DNA from: Paralvinella palmiformis
Lineage: Eukaryota; Annelida; Polychaeta; Terebellida; Alvinellidae
Direction of reading: 5' to 3'
Assembly: GCA_025642065.1 (NCBI GenBank)
Contig: JAODUP010000358.1
Span: 186,001-250,000, forward strand
Length of the DNA stretch: 64,000 nt
Shown here one piece after another: positions 33,866 through 47,062 of this stretch. The notes below the pieces were generated by a model, which worked only from the letters and a program-made list of their open reading frames with translations, had not been told where the DNA came from and made no database searches. The position numbers and the translations under genes are program-made. Position 1 is the first letter of the stretch. The number at the start of each line of letters is the position of its first letter.

Positions 33866-36800
33866 TTAGGTGTCTCCAACCATGATAGCGACAAATTCCT
33901 CTTCATTAACTGTGGAGTAAACAAAACTACCAGTTAGATTAAACCTGCAGTAATACATAAAATCTGTTAAATCTCTTAAAGGCCAAGATAAAGATTTTAT
34001 TTTCATATAAGGTTTCAAGATATACCACAGATGTATTTTCCAGTTTGTTTGGTATTAATATTCATAGATTTCAGTTAAGAGATCACTATGACCACCTCTT
34101 TGGCCACATTGGTAGAGTGCGACACTATTTAGCTATGACTATGGTCATTCTGTGCGCGAGGTCGCAGGTTTGCACCTTGGCCATGGCAAGGTTTTCTCCA
34201 CCTAACATGCCATATATTCTAAATTTATTTAGAATTAGTCTCCGTGGGGAAGCTATAAATTACAGATCATATGTGTCTCTCTCATTTGAGGTTGCCAGCC
34301 ACGTTAAAAAACTGCCATTTCGGCCATTATTATTATTATATGAAAACAATCCACTTAAATATTCTTAACATTTTGTATATCAAATATGTAACTAATATCC
34401 AAAGATAATTTAGTAATAATTCCCTTCATATTCCCACAATCATTTATGAAAATATCTTCTGAGATGAAACTTGACTAAGTTTTTTTTACTGAATGTAAAT
34501 AATCTCAAATTGGTTTTGGCACGGCTAACAATGAAGGTAACCATCAGCTAAAATAATAATAAGACAACTGAAGTATAGAGTATTGTTAAAAATATAATCA
34601 TAAACTATCCACAATCCTAACTTTTCATCAATGCATAAACAAATATTCTTTTGTTAATGCTTTACCAGAACCCACTACTTTGTTGACCACACATTGTTAC
34701 GTTCTGGTATAATTATAATAAATAATTTGTGCATGATTTATTTTTGCAAAAAAGTTGTAATTTTTTTTAACAAGATGCTTTGTATATGAATTAATGGAAA
34801 TGCTGCTTACTTTCTCCATCTCTGTCTTTATCAAACTCATCAATCATTGCTCTTAGTTCATCATCCGTCATGTTTTCACCTAACTCTCTGGTATAATAAA
34901 CATAACAACATTACCACGATCATTATGAAAACAAAAACTAATAATATGTATAAATGCAATTCTTTATACAAATTTAGAAAATATTAATAACTTTATTTTA
35001 AACTGTTTCACTGTGTGACTATTAAATTTCACATAAAACACAAAATTACATACTGAAAAACAAATTGTAACTAATCTGCTTTATTCTGTCACAAAATTAG
35101 CAAGCTGCATTTCTCTAGGCAGTGACATCACTTTTATTCATACACTTGTGTTCCAACTGTAATCACGCAAATTAATGAATAGTGGGGATTGTAAACGTCT
35201 GTCACTTCCATGTGACACAATTTAGCAGTCTTACTGTTGACACTATCAATATGTATTCTTTTGCAACCAAGGGCATAGTTATCATCAAGGAGATCATCGC
35301 AGGCAGATATGAAATAGTCCTTAAATATATTTGCACAGTGTGTTACAACATTTTAATCAAGCTGGTTGCTTGCACACATTAAAACTGATAGTGCCCTGGA
35401 GTACAGATAATTTAATCCCAAAGTGCCTTTCTGTGCCATTCGCAACATGTCAATTTGTGCAATATCAGTGCTGGTAGAGATCTTCGAAATACCCACCGAT
35501 ATTAAGAAATTTTTACAATATTTTCTGAGAGCAAATGCTGATTTCAATAACTACCTTCAGATGGTCTCCAGATCATTAATTGACTTTCTCCTAAGACTAT
35601 AACTACTGAACCCATATAGTAGCACTGGATGCAGAACCATATTTCAGTTATTAACTTGGCACAAGCACCACCAATACACAGCCCTGCTCCATGTAGAGGG
35701 TAGAAGGGTGTTCTGGATGGCTGGATGTGAGATTCCACTGTAAGAGTTATTAGAAAGCACAGCTCCAAGATATTCAATTCCAAAATTACTCCATTAAGGG
35801 TAAAATGTGTCTGTACTAGCAACTATTTGTTACCCAGTGACATACATGTGGCTTTGTGTGGGTTAAATCACAGACCATGATTGGCTATGTGCTGGTTAGA
35901 AACATGCATGAATATCTGACCACTACGAGGTGTCTGATTTATAAATATCAATATATCTCAGTTGGAAACAATATTAATTTTACATCTCTGATAAAGATTA
36001 TAAAATTAAACACCAGATGTGGAAATAAATTACTTTTGTATTTGAATCTATTTCAATATGTTTTAGAGTACCCAAAGAGTTAAAGAAAAATGTATTTACT
36101 TTTATATTTAAACACTTTTACAAATCATGAAACATTTTCAAACTTTTACAAATACTTTCTGTTACCTCATTTGTTTCCAAATCTACTTAATTAGTCTTGT
36201 AGGCTTAGCCATAAGAGTTTGATATTTTTTTTTTATTAGTATATTAAAAATTTATTTTGTAAATATTTACATTTCAACTAAAATATCAGTTTGGCCACAG
36301 GAATGTCCCAATTATTAAATACATGGTGGAATAAATACCTTGCCACTCTTCTGAGATTACGCAGACTAATTTTCCCTGAGTCATCATCATCAAAGAGTCT
36401 GAAGGCTTTTAATACTTCATCTTTTGGATCCCTATCTAGCATCATATCTGTCACTGCAATGACAGAATACATATGTGTCAAAAAGTCCAATAACTATTAG
36501 TTTGATTTTAAATATATCAAATCTAAAATTAAATATGTGATCAACTGATATATGATGCAGCCAACAAGTAAAGTTAACCAATAAAAGGTACATACAGACT
36601 TCATTGAAATCATCAAAGGTTATTTTCCCAGTACTCTCTCTGTCATAGTCTTTGAGGATTTTCAGCACCTGGTCTTTTTTAACATCAAAGCCAAGTGCTC
36701 TCATTGCTACCTGGAAAATGTAAGAAAGTGGAACTATTAACAAACACAAGAAAGCTTACAGCTGTCGTTAGGTTTCCAACTGATTCTTACATAGCATTTG

Positions 36801-38222
36801 GCTACAAGATTTATAGCTATTCAGTGTTGTGTTCAATGCTTGATATTTATAAGCATTCTGACAGCATAAGCTCAACTAAACAAACTTACATTTCCTTATT
36901 TTCTTTTTCAAGATATTTATTTATGTCACCCCCCCCCCCCTGTGAGGCCATCGGGGCTCATAATTGGCTCGAATTGACATGACAATTAAGCAAGCAACTG
37001 GCCCATCAGTAACTCATTACATAGCGTACAATAAGAACATTGCTGGGATAATTTAGTTATCCAAATATGATCAGAAATCAGTACGATGCCCAGGGAAATA
37101 TATCTAAATAAAGGAATACTATAATTCCATTTACAAAGAAACTATTACCATTGTTATTATAATACCATATTGTTCTTGTTTCTATATGTATAATATTATA
37201 AACAAATTAAAAAGCTGGAATGGATAATATCATTTAAAATAGTTGTATGTTCTGAATGTGTTTTTTTTACCCGATACCCTTACCCACATGTCTCATCCCG
37301 AGTGCTACACTATTTCTGGATGTATTCCTACAGCACTGATTACTATTAACTTTAACCACTACTCATGGTCAGACACCGATGCTTAGTTCAGCCACAAGGA
37401 GCAGCCGCTTCCAAGTGCTGCATGTATTAATGGCATATGAATATTTTAAATGTCATGTACACTAACTGGTTTGACTTAATTTTAAGTTTGTGAAGGATAC
37501 AGATAAATAATTAAATTTACACTAAACTGAAGCTTGCCTTGAGCTCATGATAATCAATAGCTCTGTCTTTGTCTGTGTCAAACAATTCAAAAGCTTCACT
37601 AATTTCTTGCTTCTGTTCATCAGTGATTTCTCTTTTCTTGTGGCGCTTGCCTCGGTCAAAGGCCAAATCAGCTCTGGAAATAAAAATATCGTGTTTAGAT
37701 ATTTCTGTGTTATTAATAATAATAATATTACACCTCTGTACAATCTTGATCACCCCCATATTACCAGATACTTCATTTTATTATTGTCTTGGGACATAAA
37801 CTTTTGTTTTATATGACTACTAGTAGTACTAACTGCAATCTGCAATGTTTGGATACAGTTTTATATGATATTACTATTAGGAATTAACAATAACTCTTAT
37901 AATAAATACAAAGTACATTACAGGGATTGGGTGTGGTGAAAAGGGCCCCACCATTACTGATGAATGGGCCAAGTGGTGTACATCCCTTGACCCTAACCAA
38001 CATTCAAAGGATGTCTGCACCCTGAGAATATTCTGTCTGAAAAATTCTTTAATGGCAATAATTAACATGATGCATGTATGGTAGTCAACTGGACATTGCC
38101 GCTTAACAAACCGCAATAAGAGGAGCATCAAATATATACAAAGAGGACCATTTACATGAAGGATCAGAAATGTTAAAAGGGCCTTGCATATTACATTATA
38201 AATAATCGGTCTTATAAATATC

Positions 38223-38255
<33 letters not shown>

Positions 38256-41200
38256 TTACTCTATATATTTATCCAAAATCAAACAATTAATCCTGTGATT
38301 GAACCAAATCAATGAGTAAATAAATTCATTCCAAATAATCTCACAAAACATGACCTATTTCTGTCATTAACACATGATCTTATAGTGGCTTGTCATGCTA
38401 TTGGGTGAGAACAGGAGAGCACGCCATTAAGTGATTATTTATTTAAATCAAATGTTTCAATACACACCAAATTGCTGTGTGTGTGTGTGTGTGTGTGTGT
38501 GTGGAGAATAATTTCACCTTTTATTACATGCCCTATTATATGCTGTATAGGTATATAGACCTGTTTATAAAATATAATTTATTAAGTCAGTATATATCTA
38601 TACATTGACTTTGTAATCAATTGGTTAATACACATCTGAATAACACCCTACAATTCAGTCCGAACTTAAATAACTAGCTGCAGCTATGATATAATACAAA
38701 TTAACCAATCTGTGGTGAGCTAACTACTCCTATTCAAATTTAAGCATGACTTTCTGCAGCTGTAGTGTAATATCAACCTGCAACCAACCAGCTGAAGCAC
38801 ACAGCAAAGTTATGACAGAGACTGGCACTTATGGCCAGTTTTAATTTTTTTAAACACAGTATAAATACTAATAATTAAATAAAATATCACATTTTGGTCA
38901 TGTTCCAAAAAAACTAGTTAGTTTATTATTATTTTAAAGGAATAGACCATGGATGAAAATAAAGAATGGACAATTATATAAAATAAATATGAAATATAAC
39001 ATTAATCATACCCAGCAAGCCAGGAATAGAGACAATTAATAAATAAGAATTTATAGTTTAAACCATTAATTTGAAGTGTTTGGGTTATATAACAGGTATG
39101 TGTTAAAGGTTTTTATGCTAGATGCTTTTTGTGTTTTGATAAACATACATTACAAACTGATAAAAATATCCATCACTTTTATTATTACTGTAGGTCCCAG
39201 CCATTAAGCCAAGGTCGTATTTTAGGACTAAAATATCACAATTTATGGTAGTACCATCCATTAAGCTGACCTAAATATTTGAACTCTTCCCTGCAGTATT
39301 TCCAGGTGACGTTTTGAACACAGGAAATAGTTTTGTTTTCATAATTCGTACCAATGTGTTTTGTATACTGTCAATAGATCAAGGCAAATTATAATGATCA
39401 GTTACACAAACTGTTAGCGCATACGTAGGACCTCAAATTAAAATTCAATGAAATGCATATGAAGTCAATGACTTAGAATTAATTAGACATACAATATTGT
39501 CAATTACTACTGAGCCTTTGATGGTACATTTTGGTCACTAATGTGTCAATAACCAAGACAATGTAAATTACTGGTATATGCAGTCAGTTAGTACCTAACT
39601 ATCTATTGAAAATAAATTAATTAATCAGTAATTATCCCATTATTATTATAAATATGCCCAGACAAAAATATGTATTTGGGGGCACTCTAATGTCTATGCA
39701 GCTAAATGAATGAGATATGATGCTCTTGGGTACAAGTTGTCTTGTTACTGACTCTGCCTTTGAATTGGAAGTCGTGAAATGTGCTACTGAGTCCAACAAC
39801 ATTTATCCATAATTACAAAAATCTGATAATTCTAGATAAAAATACTGATTTTGGTTATAAAGCCATGTCAACTTGTTTCACTTCTATTTTCACTCCATGA
39901 CTGCATGAATTTAAATCAAAATGATGATTGATGTCCGTTTGCATATTGATCTAGACTAGAGTCTAAACAGCTGCTAACACACTGAAATATTTCCTCTCGA
40001 TGACTGGATTTCTTCACACTGAAATAGCACCAGACATTAAGCTGACCCCCGCCCCCCAAAAAAAATAAGGGTCAAAATATTGACTTAATGTTCTGGACAT
40101 ACAGTATTCATATCTGTCATTTCTCAACATCAACTTTTATTCCGCATTAACATAACATTTATTATATCCAAACACTGTCCTAGCAGTGCCAAAAACCTGA
40201 CAGAAACACATTTTAAACATCAAGAACTGCCCTATACTGTCAAAAACTTTCAGACTATTACTATATGCATAAAAAAAGCATACTGTCATTTTGGATAAAT
40301 GTGTTATTCATGAAAAATGTATACCCTTGCTAATCGCTCATCATTAAGTTGGAAGATCAATTGATGATCACCAATGAGGGAGACATAATAATGATAATAC
40401 TCAATTATTTTAAAGTTAACACCATGTCAAAACTAGTATAAAAAACAATAACTGGACTAAAAAAGAGATTGAAATAAATACACTATCATAATTATAGATA
40501 ATTTTGGGGCAATATATTTCTTCTGTTGTAAATAAATCATCTGAAAGTGATAACATACAGGGTATGTCATATTTCTATCACTTTATGAACAATTAATCAA
40601 ACATTAGAGAGTTATCATAAAAAGACGTAGATTAAAGAACCACTTATGTGCTGACATAGTCTCGTGAACAAATTAAATGTTGCATACAAAGGAACAAATA
40701 TTGTCACCAGAAATGCTAAACACTATTACCTGAGTGATTATACATGAATATAGGCAACTTATTATAAGGTACATAGGTAGTTCAGGTTTGCAACAAATTT
40801 ATCAAATAAAGTGTTGTTTTACTGGATTTTGACTATATTCTTAATGATCAAAATGGTCACATGCTTCTTCATATAACTTATATTTAAATATTTTGCTGGT
40901 TGATATATTGAGGTCTTATAAACAGTTACACATATCTGATTCTAAACTAATTCTCATAAAACAGCAGAGGGTGCCTCTGTCGTCTAATTGGTTCAAATCT
41001 TGGTGTGGGAATATATGATAGGTGGTTCATCTTTGACATATATCATAAACTTCAGTATTCTTCATGAAAAGTAAATACAAAGTTCTTCACTTAAGACATT
41101 ACGTTTTGGTAATATGAGTAAAACTTGTGAAACCTGAAGAGCATGTCATGTGCAAGTATCAATATGGAAGTCACATGCCTTAATTAAGCCCACAGGAATA

Positions 41201-41837
41201 TGAGTGAAATTAGTGGATATTTTAAAAACTATGTGAGGGGGATCTAATTATATTTACTAAATTTAGTGTATGAAGTTTTTAATTTTATAAAATCTCTAGT
41301 CTAAAATGAAAAAGAACAGTAACTTATGCTCAGCATCATATAAACTTTGAACGCTGATTGATACTGAATTAACAACCGATTTCTATGACTTTTAGTCGTC
41401 GAAATTACTCTATATTTGATTACTAAATAAATTATTTTAAATCGTGCCCGAAATTTAATAAGCTTTTACAATAATAAAAAAGCTATGACGAAGTCTACTA
41501 ACTACTAAGTCTAAGACAGTAATCGGAGTGAGTAGATCTAGACTGACAGAGAGTCTAGACTCTAATCGAATAGCTAACAGGCGAGTAATCTAGACCTATA
41601 GAGTCTAGTACTATCTACCCGTGTTACGCTTGTACGCCAGTACCCAGCACGGTGCCGTGTAGGTAGGTCTAATTTGATTCTAGACGACGTTTATACGGTT
41701 TAACAATTACTGAATTAGATCTAAACTTTAAAGGATCTCAATATAACGCCTTTGATTAATTATGACAAGGGTTTCACAAATAAGTGTCTTCGATTGAACA
41801 ATGTCTAAAACTTCACAAACCTAACTGGTAAACTCAT
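33866..41837 (-). CDS. CETN3: Centrin-3 (CETN3), six coding exons, 167 aa
   Basis: Exons, 5' to 3': 41821-41837 (only 17 nt, MSLPV plus two bases), 37538-37673, 36596-36710, 36339-36453, 34811-34887, 33866-33909. Together they encode 167 aa, the vertebrate centrin-3 length. Four EF-hand loops are visible: [12 protein letters not shown] (38-49), [12 protein letters not shown] (72-83), [12 protein letters not shown] (111-122) and DKDRDGEINEEE (147-158); loops 1 and 4 look best for calcium. Centrin-3 signatures are [45 protein letters not shown] and the end [12 protein letters not shown]. Centrins bind calcium at centrioles and basal bodies and act in centriole assembly; centrin-3 lies in the lineage of yeast Cdc31. 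The exon 2 donor is AAG|GCAAGC, a GC-AG intron. A LINE relic lies in the exon 4-5 intron. Confidence 0.97.
34095..34210 (+). mobile_element. Possible tRNA-derived SINE, third type
   Basis: TTTGGCCACATTGGTAGAGTGCG resembles a tRNA 5' half with an A box and AGGTCGCAGGTTTGCACC a B box, followed by CATGGCAAGGTTTTCTCC. It lies in the last CETN3 intron. Only one copy of this type is seen, so the call rests on promoter-like boxes alone. Confidence 0.4.
35180..35900 (-). mobile_element. LINE reverse-transcriptase C-terminal relic
   Basis: Conceptual - strand reading, broken by frame changes and stops, gives HSQSWSVI and [16 protein letters not shown], then [53 protein letters not shown] and [14 protein letters not shown], then [17 protein letters not shown]. 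This is the order and style of the region following the catalytic palm in non-LTR retrotransposons of the jockey/CR1/L2 type. It is inactive and lies inside an intron of CETN3, antisense-free (same strand as the gene). Confidence 0.6.
36930..36944. repeat. Poly-C tract in CETN3 intron 2
   Basis: A run of about ten C preceded by TTATGTCAC. Similar homopolymer G/C runs occur at 3535-3545, 20160-20170 and 62536-62545, so isolated C/G tracts are a recurrent feature of this genome. Confidence 0.7.
37674..41820 (-). other. CETN3 intron 1 (about 4.1 kb)
   Basis: It holds a (TA)n run (38228-38256), a (TG)n run (38480-38503), a SINE fragment (about 40965-41040) and a 115-codon open frame on the - strand (37877-38224) that contains [18 protein letters not shown] but matches nothing I recognise and may be a transposon piece. 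TCTAGA-rich words occur at 41520-41700. Confidence 0.5.
40965..41040 (+). mobile_element. SINE family A, degraded fragment
   Basis: GTGCCTCTGTCGTCTAATTGG resembles the tRNA-like head and TTCAAATCTTGGTGTGGG plus ATATATGATAGGTGGTTCATC resembles the B box and the start of the body, after which similarity fades. Confidence 0.5.
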
Positions 41838-42610
41838 ACTGATAAAATTAATTAATCTTGAGCGGCACCAAAAAGATCAGTCCACACTTGTTTATTGTTG
41901 GGTCGCCAGTTATCTGTCTAAATACTATAACGATCTTAACAAAAAACAGCATAGTCCCGCAATTAAGTTGCAACAAAGGGATAACTAGATTTAACATATA
42001 CATTGGACCTATTCTATTACCTTATTTTATAATATATGGGTTATTATATTTTATGTTTCCACATATTCCGATTATAACGTTTATTATCTATATAGACTCT
42101 AGTCAGGGATATTTCAAATTTGTTTAATTTATTTAGATGTGACAAAATAGATCAACGTTCTTCGTTACATTAAATATAAATATTTCTTTAAGATAAAAGT
42201 TTGATACATGTTAGTCTGTGATTTATAAAATCGTCATAATTAAAATAAGTGCAGTAATGTTTTTATGTTTTGTCGAATATTATACACACACACACGTGTG
42301 TGTGTGTGTGTGTGTGTTTTTTAGGGTACATAGTAAGAGGCAACAGGCACAGAGCATCAACATATCTAAACATCCTTCGAAACCTAACTCCATAAATCTA
42401 AATACAAATCCAAATATACATCCATTAATCTAAAAATAAAATGTTCCATACCTACACATATTGACAGATGTATGCGTATACCTAAGCATGTGTCTGGTCT
42501 ACTCATCAACATAGCAATACATCATGCAGTAATAACCATAATAATAGTAATAACAAAGCATATATCCAATTTGGGTCATGGAACAGTAAGCCTAGTCAGA
42601 ATTTGTTGGT
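41838..42610. other. 5' flank of CETN3
   Basis: AT-rich, with no coding exon. It presumably holds the CETN3 promoter, although no TATA box at a convincing place was seen. A (CA)n(TG)n self-complementary run occurs at 42283-42317. Confidence 0.45.
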
Positions 42611-42689
42611 TATTTGTCTACTGCTGTCGGTGTCGGTGAGTGTTTTTTTCAGTCATCTCTATATCCATACAATGGACAAAATATATTCT

Positions 42690-43889
42690 ATGACAGAGGT
42701 TTAAAGGGCAAAAATAGTTACTTTACATGGAGAAAGAAATACAGAAGGGGACATATTGCTACTAAATTGTGTTGCTACAAGATAACAGTGACCAATGCTA
42801 TCGTCAAATTAAATGCTGATGGCACGTTTCATGAAATGAAAATATCTGGTCGTCCACGGAAGATTACTCCCAGAGAAGACCGCTCAATTAGACAGATAGT
42901 ATTGTGCTCGACAATTAAAGAGCTCCTGCAAGAAAATCCGTGCTATTTTACACTTAAAGTGTACAACAAAATGTTATCGCATTGTTTCGAGTGGTCTCAG
43001 AAAACAATTTAGACTGAAGTCCCACCGGCCAGCAGGAAAGCCACACTTGACACCAGTGATGAAGAAAAAGAGACTTTGCCATACGTCATTGCCATTGGAG
43101 TCTCGCTGGGTAGAAGAAAGTGTTGTTTTCTGACGAATGCACCATGCAGCAGTTTGTACCTCCCCACATACACATTAGATAGCCATTAGGTAAAGTTTTG
43201 ACCAGACATATGTTGTAGCCACAATGAAACATCCGCCGAGTAAAATGATTTGGAGTGCCATGTCGTGCTGTGGAGGTGCTGGTGTGTATTTAATTCCACC
43301 TAGTGTAATGTTGTTGTATTAATTATATGTTTCGGTTATAACATTTGACATGTAAACCATGAGGTGCTGCCCTCTTACGAATTGATTGAAACTAATGCTA
43401 AAGGTTGTTAAGATTATTGGCGTCTAAAATAAAGAGCAGTGTACTTCCGGTCAACTCATGTGGCGTTTGTTACTCCTGAACTTCTAATTAAAATCGACAT
43501 AACAAGTGTAGTCATGACCCAAAATAACACAAAGAACATTTCACGTAATACCATTATGAATAGGCTCAAGTACGTGAAATAGCTCAAAGAGAAGCTGAAA
43601 CTACATGCATGTCCACGACTACACGATCTTTCTGCAAAATAGCGCTCCTTGTCAACAATCAAAGGTAGTCACTGACTTCCCCAAGAAAAACAACATCTGC
43701 GTACTGGAATGGCCCGAAAACAGCCCAAATATCAACCCAATCGAGAATCCGTGGACTATTAGAAATTATAAGGTGGCATATAAGCAAGCATCGTGCGCTG
43801 AAATCCTGTGGCAACCATTCAAGGAAGTTTGGGACACTGAAATCACCCAGGACTACTGCGAATTTCTGGCATCCAGCATGTACAAGTAG
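42690..43889 (+). pseudogene. Tc1/mariner-family transposase relic
   Basis: Fragments in order: YFTWRKKYRRGHIATK, VTNAIVKLNADGTFHEMKIS, GRPRKITPREDRSIRQIVL (paired-like DNA-binding domain), then in shifted frames the SDECTMQQFVP segment near 43131 (first catalytic D region), VATMKHPPS, an insertion of about 240 bases at 43312-43555, KLKLH, SAPCQQSKVVTDF, and LEWPENSPNINPIENPW, the D/E end of the DDE domain. Several frameshifts and stops separate these pieces, so it is dead. No terminal inverted repeats were found. It ends abruptly where a LINE fragment begins. Confidence 0.8.
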
Positions 43890-44795
43890 TCTAGGTATCA
43901 TGTTTGATTCCAACATGACAATGACACAACAAGTCGCCTCCATATGCAGATCTGGATATGCACAACTGCGCAGCATTGGGCGTATCAGGCGTTACCTATC
44001 TAACTGCTACTAAGTCATTGGTGCATGGGCTTGTAATGTCGAGACTGGACTATTGTAATGCGCTCATCCATGGACAACCAGATACCAGTAATTTTGACTA
44101 GAACAGTTAGACATAATCATATCACACCTGTGTTAAAGAAACTCCATTGGCTGTCAGTAAAATACCGTGCTCAGTTTAAACTTCTGGTCTACATGCATAA
44201 GACATTGCAAGATCGATCTCCTGCATATTTGAGAGACATGTTACAGAAGTATACACCAGGCGGGACTCTAAGACCCCAGAATACACAACTATTGGTAGTA
44301 CCTAAGATGCGGACCGCAGCATATGGCAACAGATGTTTTAGCTATGCAGCACCCAGCCTCTGCCGATATCAGAGAATCTAAGACAACAAAAACCGTTTAA
44401 AACAACTTATTTTCTAGTTCACTATAGCCATTGAACAAATCTAGTCATTCTTAATAATGTGTATATATATATAACATGTTTATATTCTAATTTTATCTTC
44501 TAGTTAATATCAGTTCGATATATACTTATATCAATTTATTATAACGATTTAATTTAGTTGATTAAGTTTATTTTATTTTATTTGTCTTTTTATCATACTA
44601 TTACGTCAAAAAAAAACAAAAAAAAACATCAGCAGTATATTGTAATATTTTATTTTACATTTAATAAATATTATTCCATGTCATTTTAACATTTTACGTT
44701 TATATATCTTGTATTGTAAAGCACTTTTGAACATGCTATAGTTTATGAAAAGAGTGCTATATAAATATGGTATATAATAATAATAATAATGCCGT
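43890..44795 (+). mobile_element. LINE (jockey/CR1/L2-like) 3' end, directly abutting the Tc1 relic
   Basis: In alternating frames the + strand encodes LGIMFDSNMTMTQQVASICR, YAQLRSIGRIRRYLS, SLVHGLVMSRLDYCNAL, then RTVRHNHITPVLKKLHWLSV, KYRAQFKLLVYMHKTLQDRS and AYLRDMLQKYTPGGTLR. This is the C-terminal region of a non-LTR reverse transcriptase. The 3' end contains AAAGCACTTTTGAACATG and GTGCTATATAAATATGG, finishing in (ATA)n, the short-repeat tail typical of these LINEs. A second copy of this tail lies inverted at 46920-47015. Confidence 0.8.
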
Positions 44796-46087
44796 GTCAC
44801 ATCCAAACAGTCAATGAGAGCAAAGGGGGACACTCTATACTAAAAAGTAGGGACAATGACATTTTCAGATGTCGTCAAGTTTCAAATTGTGTTGTATTTT
44901 GCTTCTGGTGAAATAAACTTGTTTAATTTGGTATGAAGTCCAAAAAATCCACAATTTTATACAAAAATACTGAAATGCAGCTATATTTTCTTGTATCTTA
45001 TGGTTTTGTATAGGATATTCATCATTTGTTAGTAAATGTAATTGAAAATGTATGGCTATTGTGTCTGTTTGTATGTACGTGAAAATGTGTGTTAAAATAT
45101 AAAAGAAACACAGATTATTGGGTTTAAACAGAGAGAAGCCATTCAACTTTTATTTATAGCACATGTCATGGCAAAATAGCATTTCTCCTTTATGTCAGGA
45201 GAAGCCAAAAATAAAATGCAATCACATATATGAAGCTAAAAGTGAAACAACTTTTTAATTGTAGTCAAGTTCATGCTTTGATAAAATTAAAGGATGTAAT
45301 TCTAGTGAATGAGAAGCCACTCAACGGATAAGTGTAATCATTTCCATGAAGAAAGAACAGTTGTCCTTTTTGTTAAAAGGAAGCCTAAAACCCATTGCAA
45401 TTAAATAAAGCTGAAAATCTGCACAATTGTAATCAAGATAATCCTTTGATCAGTCCAGCTTTTTACCTATGAATATGGCCGTACCCAATAGGCGACCCCA
45501 AATTTCAACCAGACAAGTCACATCATCAATTTCTCAAATGATATATATATATAAACAACATTACTATAACATATTTAATACCACGGACATCATCAAGAGC
45601 AACAATTGAAGGTGACTCTAAGGCCCTTTGTGATGGGTTTGTGTATACAATTATGTCTGGGTGAGTTTTTATCTGAGTAGTTTTTGTTCGGGACGGGGAT
45701 CATATATCTATATAACCTTACTGTTTGGATGCCCAACTCTCACCTATACCGCGATACGCCAACCTCATGAAAATACGCAGGACTAGGACTATTATACAAA
45801 GACTAAGAATATAGCCGTTTAGTTCAGCTTAGCTCAACATTATAATTCTATCAAGTTTGTTGGGTTAGATTTTTATGACAATCCCTGAAGGGCTTTACTA
45901 GTCTAAAAATTGGCACCAATCAGCTGATAGAAAAATGTTAGCACTCACATATATTCAGAGCTATAGTGGCGCAACATAGCGAACGGAACTAACGAACTGC
46001 AAATGGATCAATAACTAAAGATTGCGAGGATTAGCATATATTCCAACGATTAAGCTGTTTGCATAAATAGTATTTCCATTTGTCATC
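44796..46087. other. 5' flank of ALG14
   Basis: No coding exon recognised. AT-rich, with short AGAAGCCA-type repeated words at 45130-45400. The ALG14 promoter should lie near its right end. Confidence 0.45.
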
Positions 46088-47023
46088 ATGTGGCGACTGT
46101 CAGTACAAATGTTTGGCGGGGTGATTTGTATTATATTTGTTGCGTTTGCCATATTTATGTTTGGCTTCTTATTTACCAGATTATATATTATACTGTCTGA
46201 TATTTACAAGAAACGGAAAACGTTGAAGCTAAACGCCAAAAGAAGAAAATCCAATGTGAAGACCATGATTATTGCAGGATCCGGTTAGAAACACAGTACT
46301 CACGCACTCACAGTGACACACACACACACACACACACACACAACTCAGTGACACACACAAGTCTATATGCATTTCGGCATCTCTTATAACATTAATTTGG
46401 ACTAGAATGCCCAACCACGCCATCATGAGCAGTCATCACAATCATGGCAATGTTTGAATTCGCATCGAGTGCAATTTTAAATCAATGCAAGCGAGTTCGA
46501 TCAGTCTCTAATGGTTATAAACGTTTCCCCTCTTATGTGGCACAATAATGGGTTTATTTGTCTGACCTAATGTTTTAAAAAATAGCCATTTTTGGTACAA
46601 GAAATTTTACTTTATATACTATATATTGCAAATAATTTTCCTGGGTTGGGGCGTATTGATGGTTGTGGGTTTGAATGTGGATGATATCTGTGTTTGTGGG
46701 ATGTATAACCAAAGCTAAATAACTTGACTTGACTTCCCTGGATGAACTATAACTATTCGGATCCAGGACAAAACCCCACTCTGACAAAACCCCATCGGAC
46801 ATAACCCCATCGGACAAAACCCCACTCACTAATACACATTTTGGACATAACCCCACTCTTAAAATAATATTTAATAAATGTTTTTTATTAGGCCTTTGGT
46901 GCTGTTGATTGATTGATTAATTAAATAATCATTTTTATTATTACATACAACATTTATATAGCACTCTCCATAATATTGTACAACATGTTCAAAAGTGCTT
47001 TACATGTAAAATAAGACTTAAAT

Positions 47024-47062
<39 letters not shown>

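Noticed and set aside
37523..37537. Use of the downstream GT donor for CETN3 exon 2 as the main form
   Set aside because: It would insert ASFSL into the conserved [12 protein letters not shown] junction and lengthen the protein beyond the 167 residues typical of centrin-3; kept only as a possible alternative.
37877..38224. 115-codon - strand frame in CETN3 intron 1 as a gene
   Set aside because: Lies within an intron, shows no family, no splice context, and the [18 protein letters not shown] part looks repeat-like; not enough to call.
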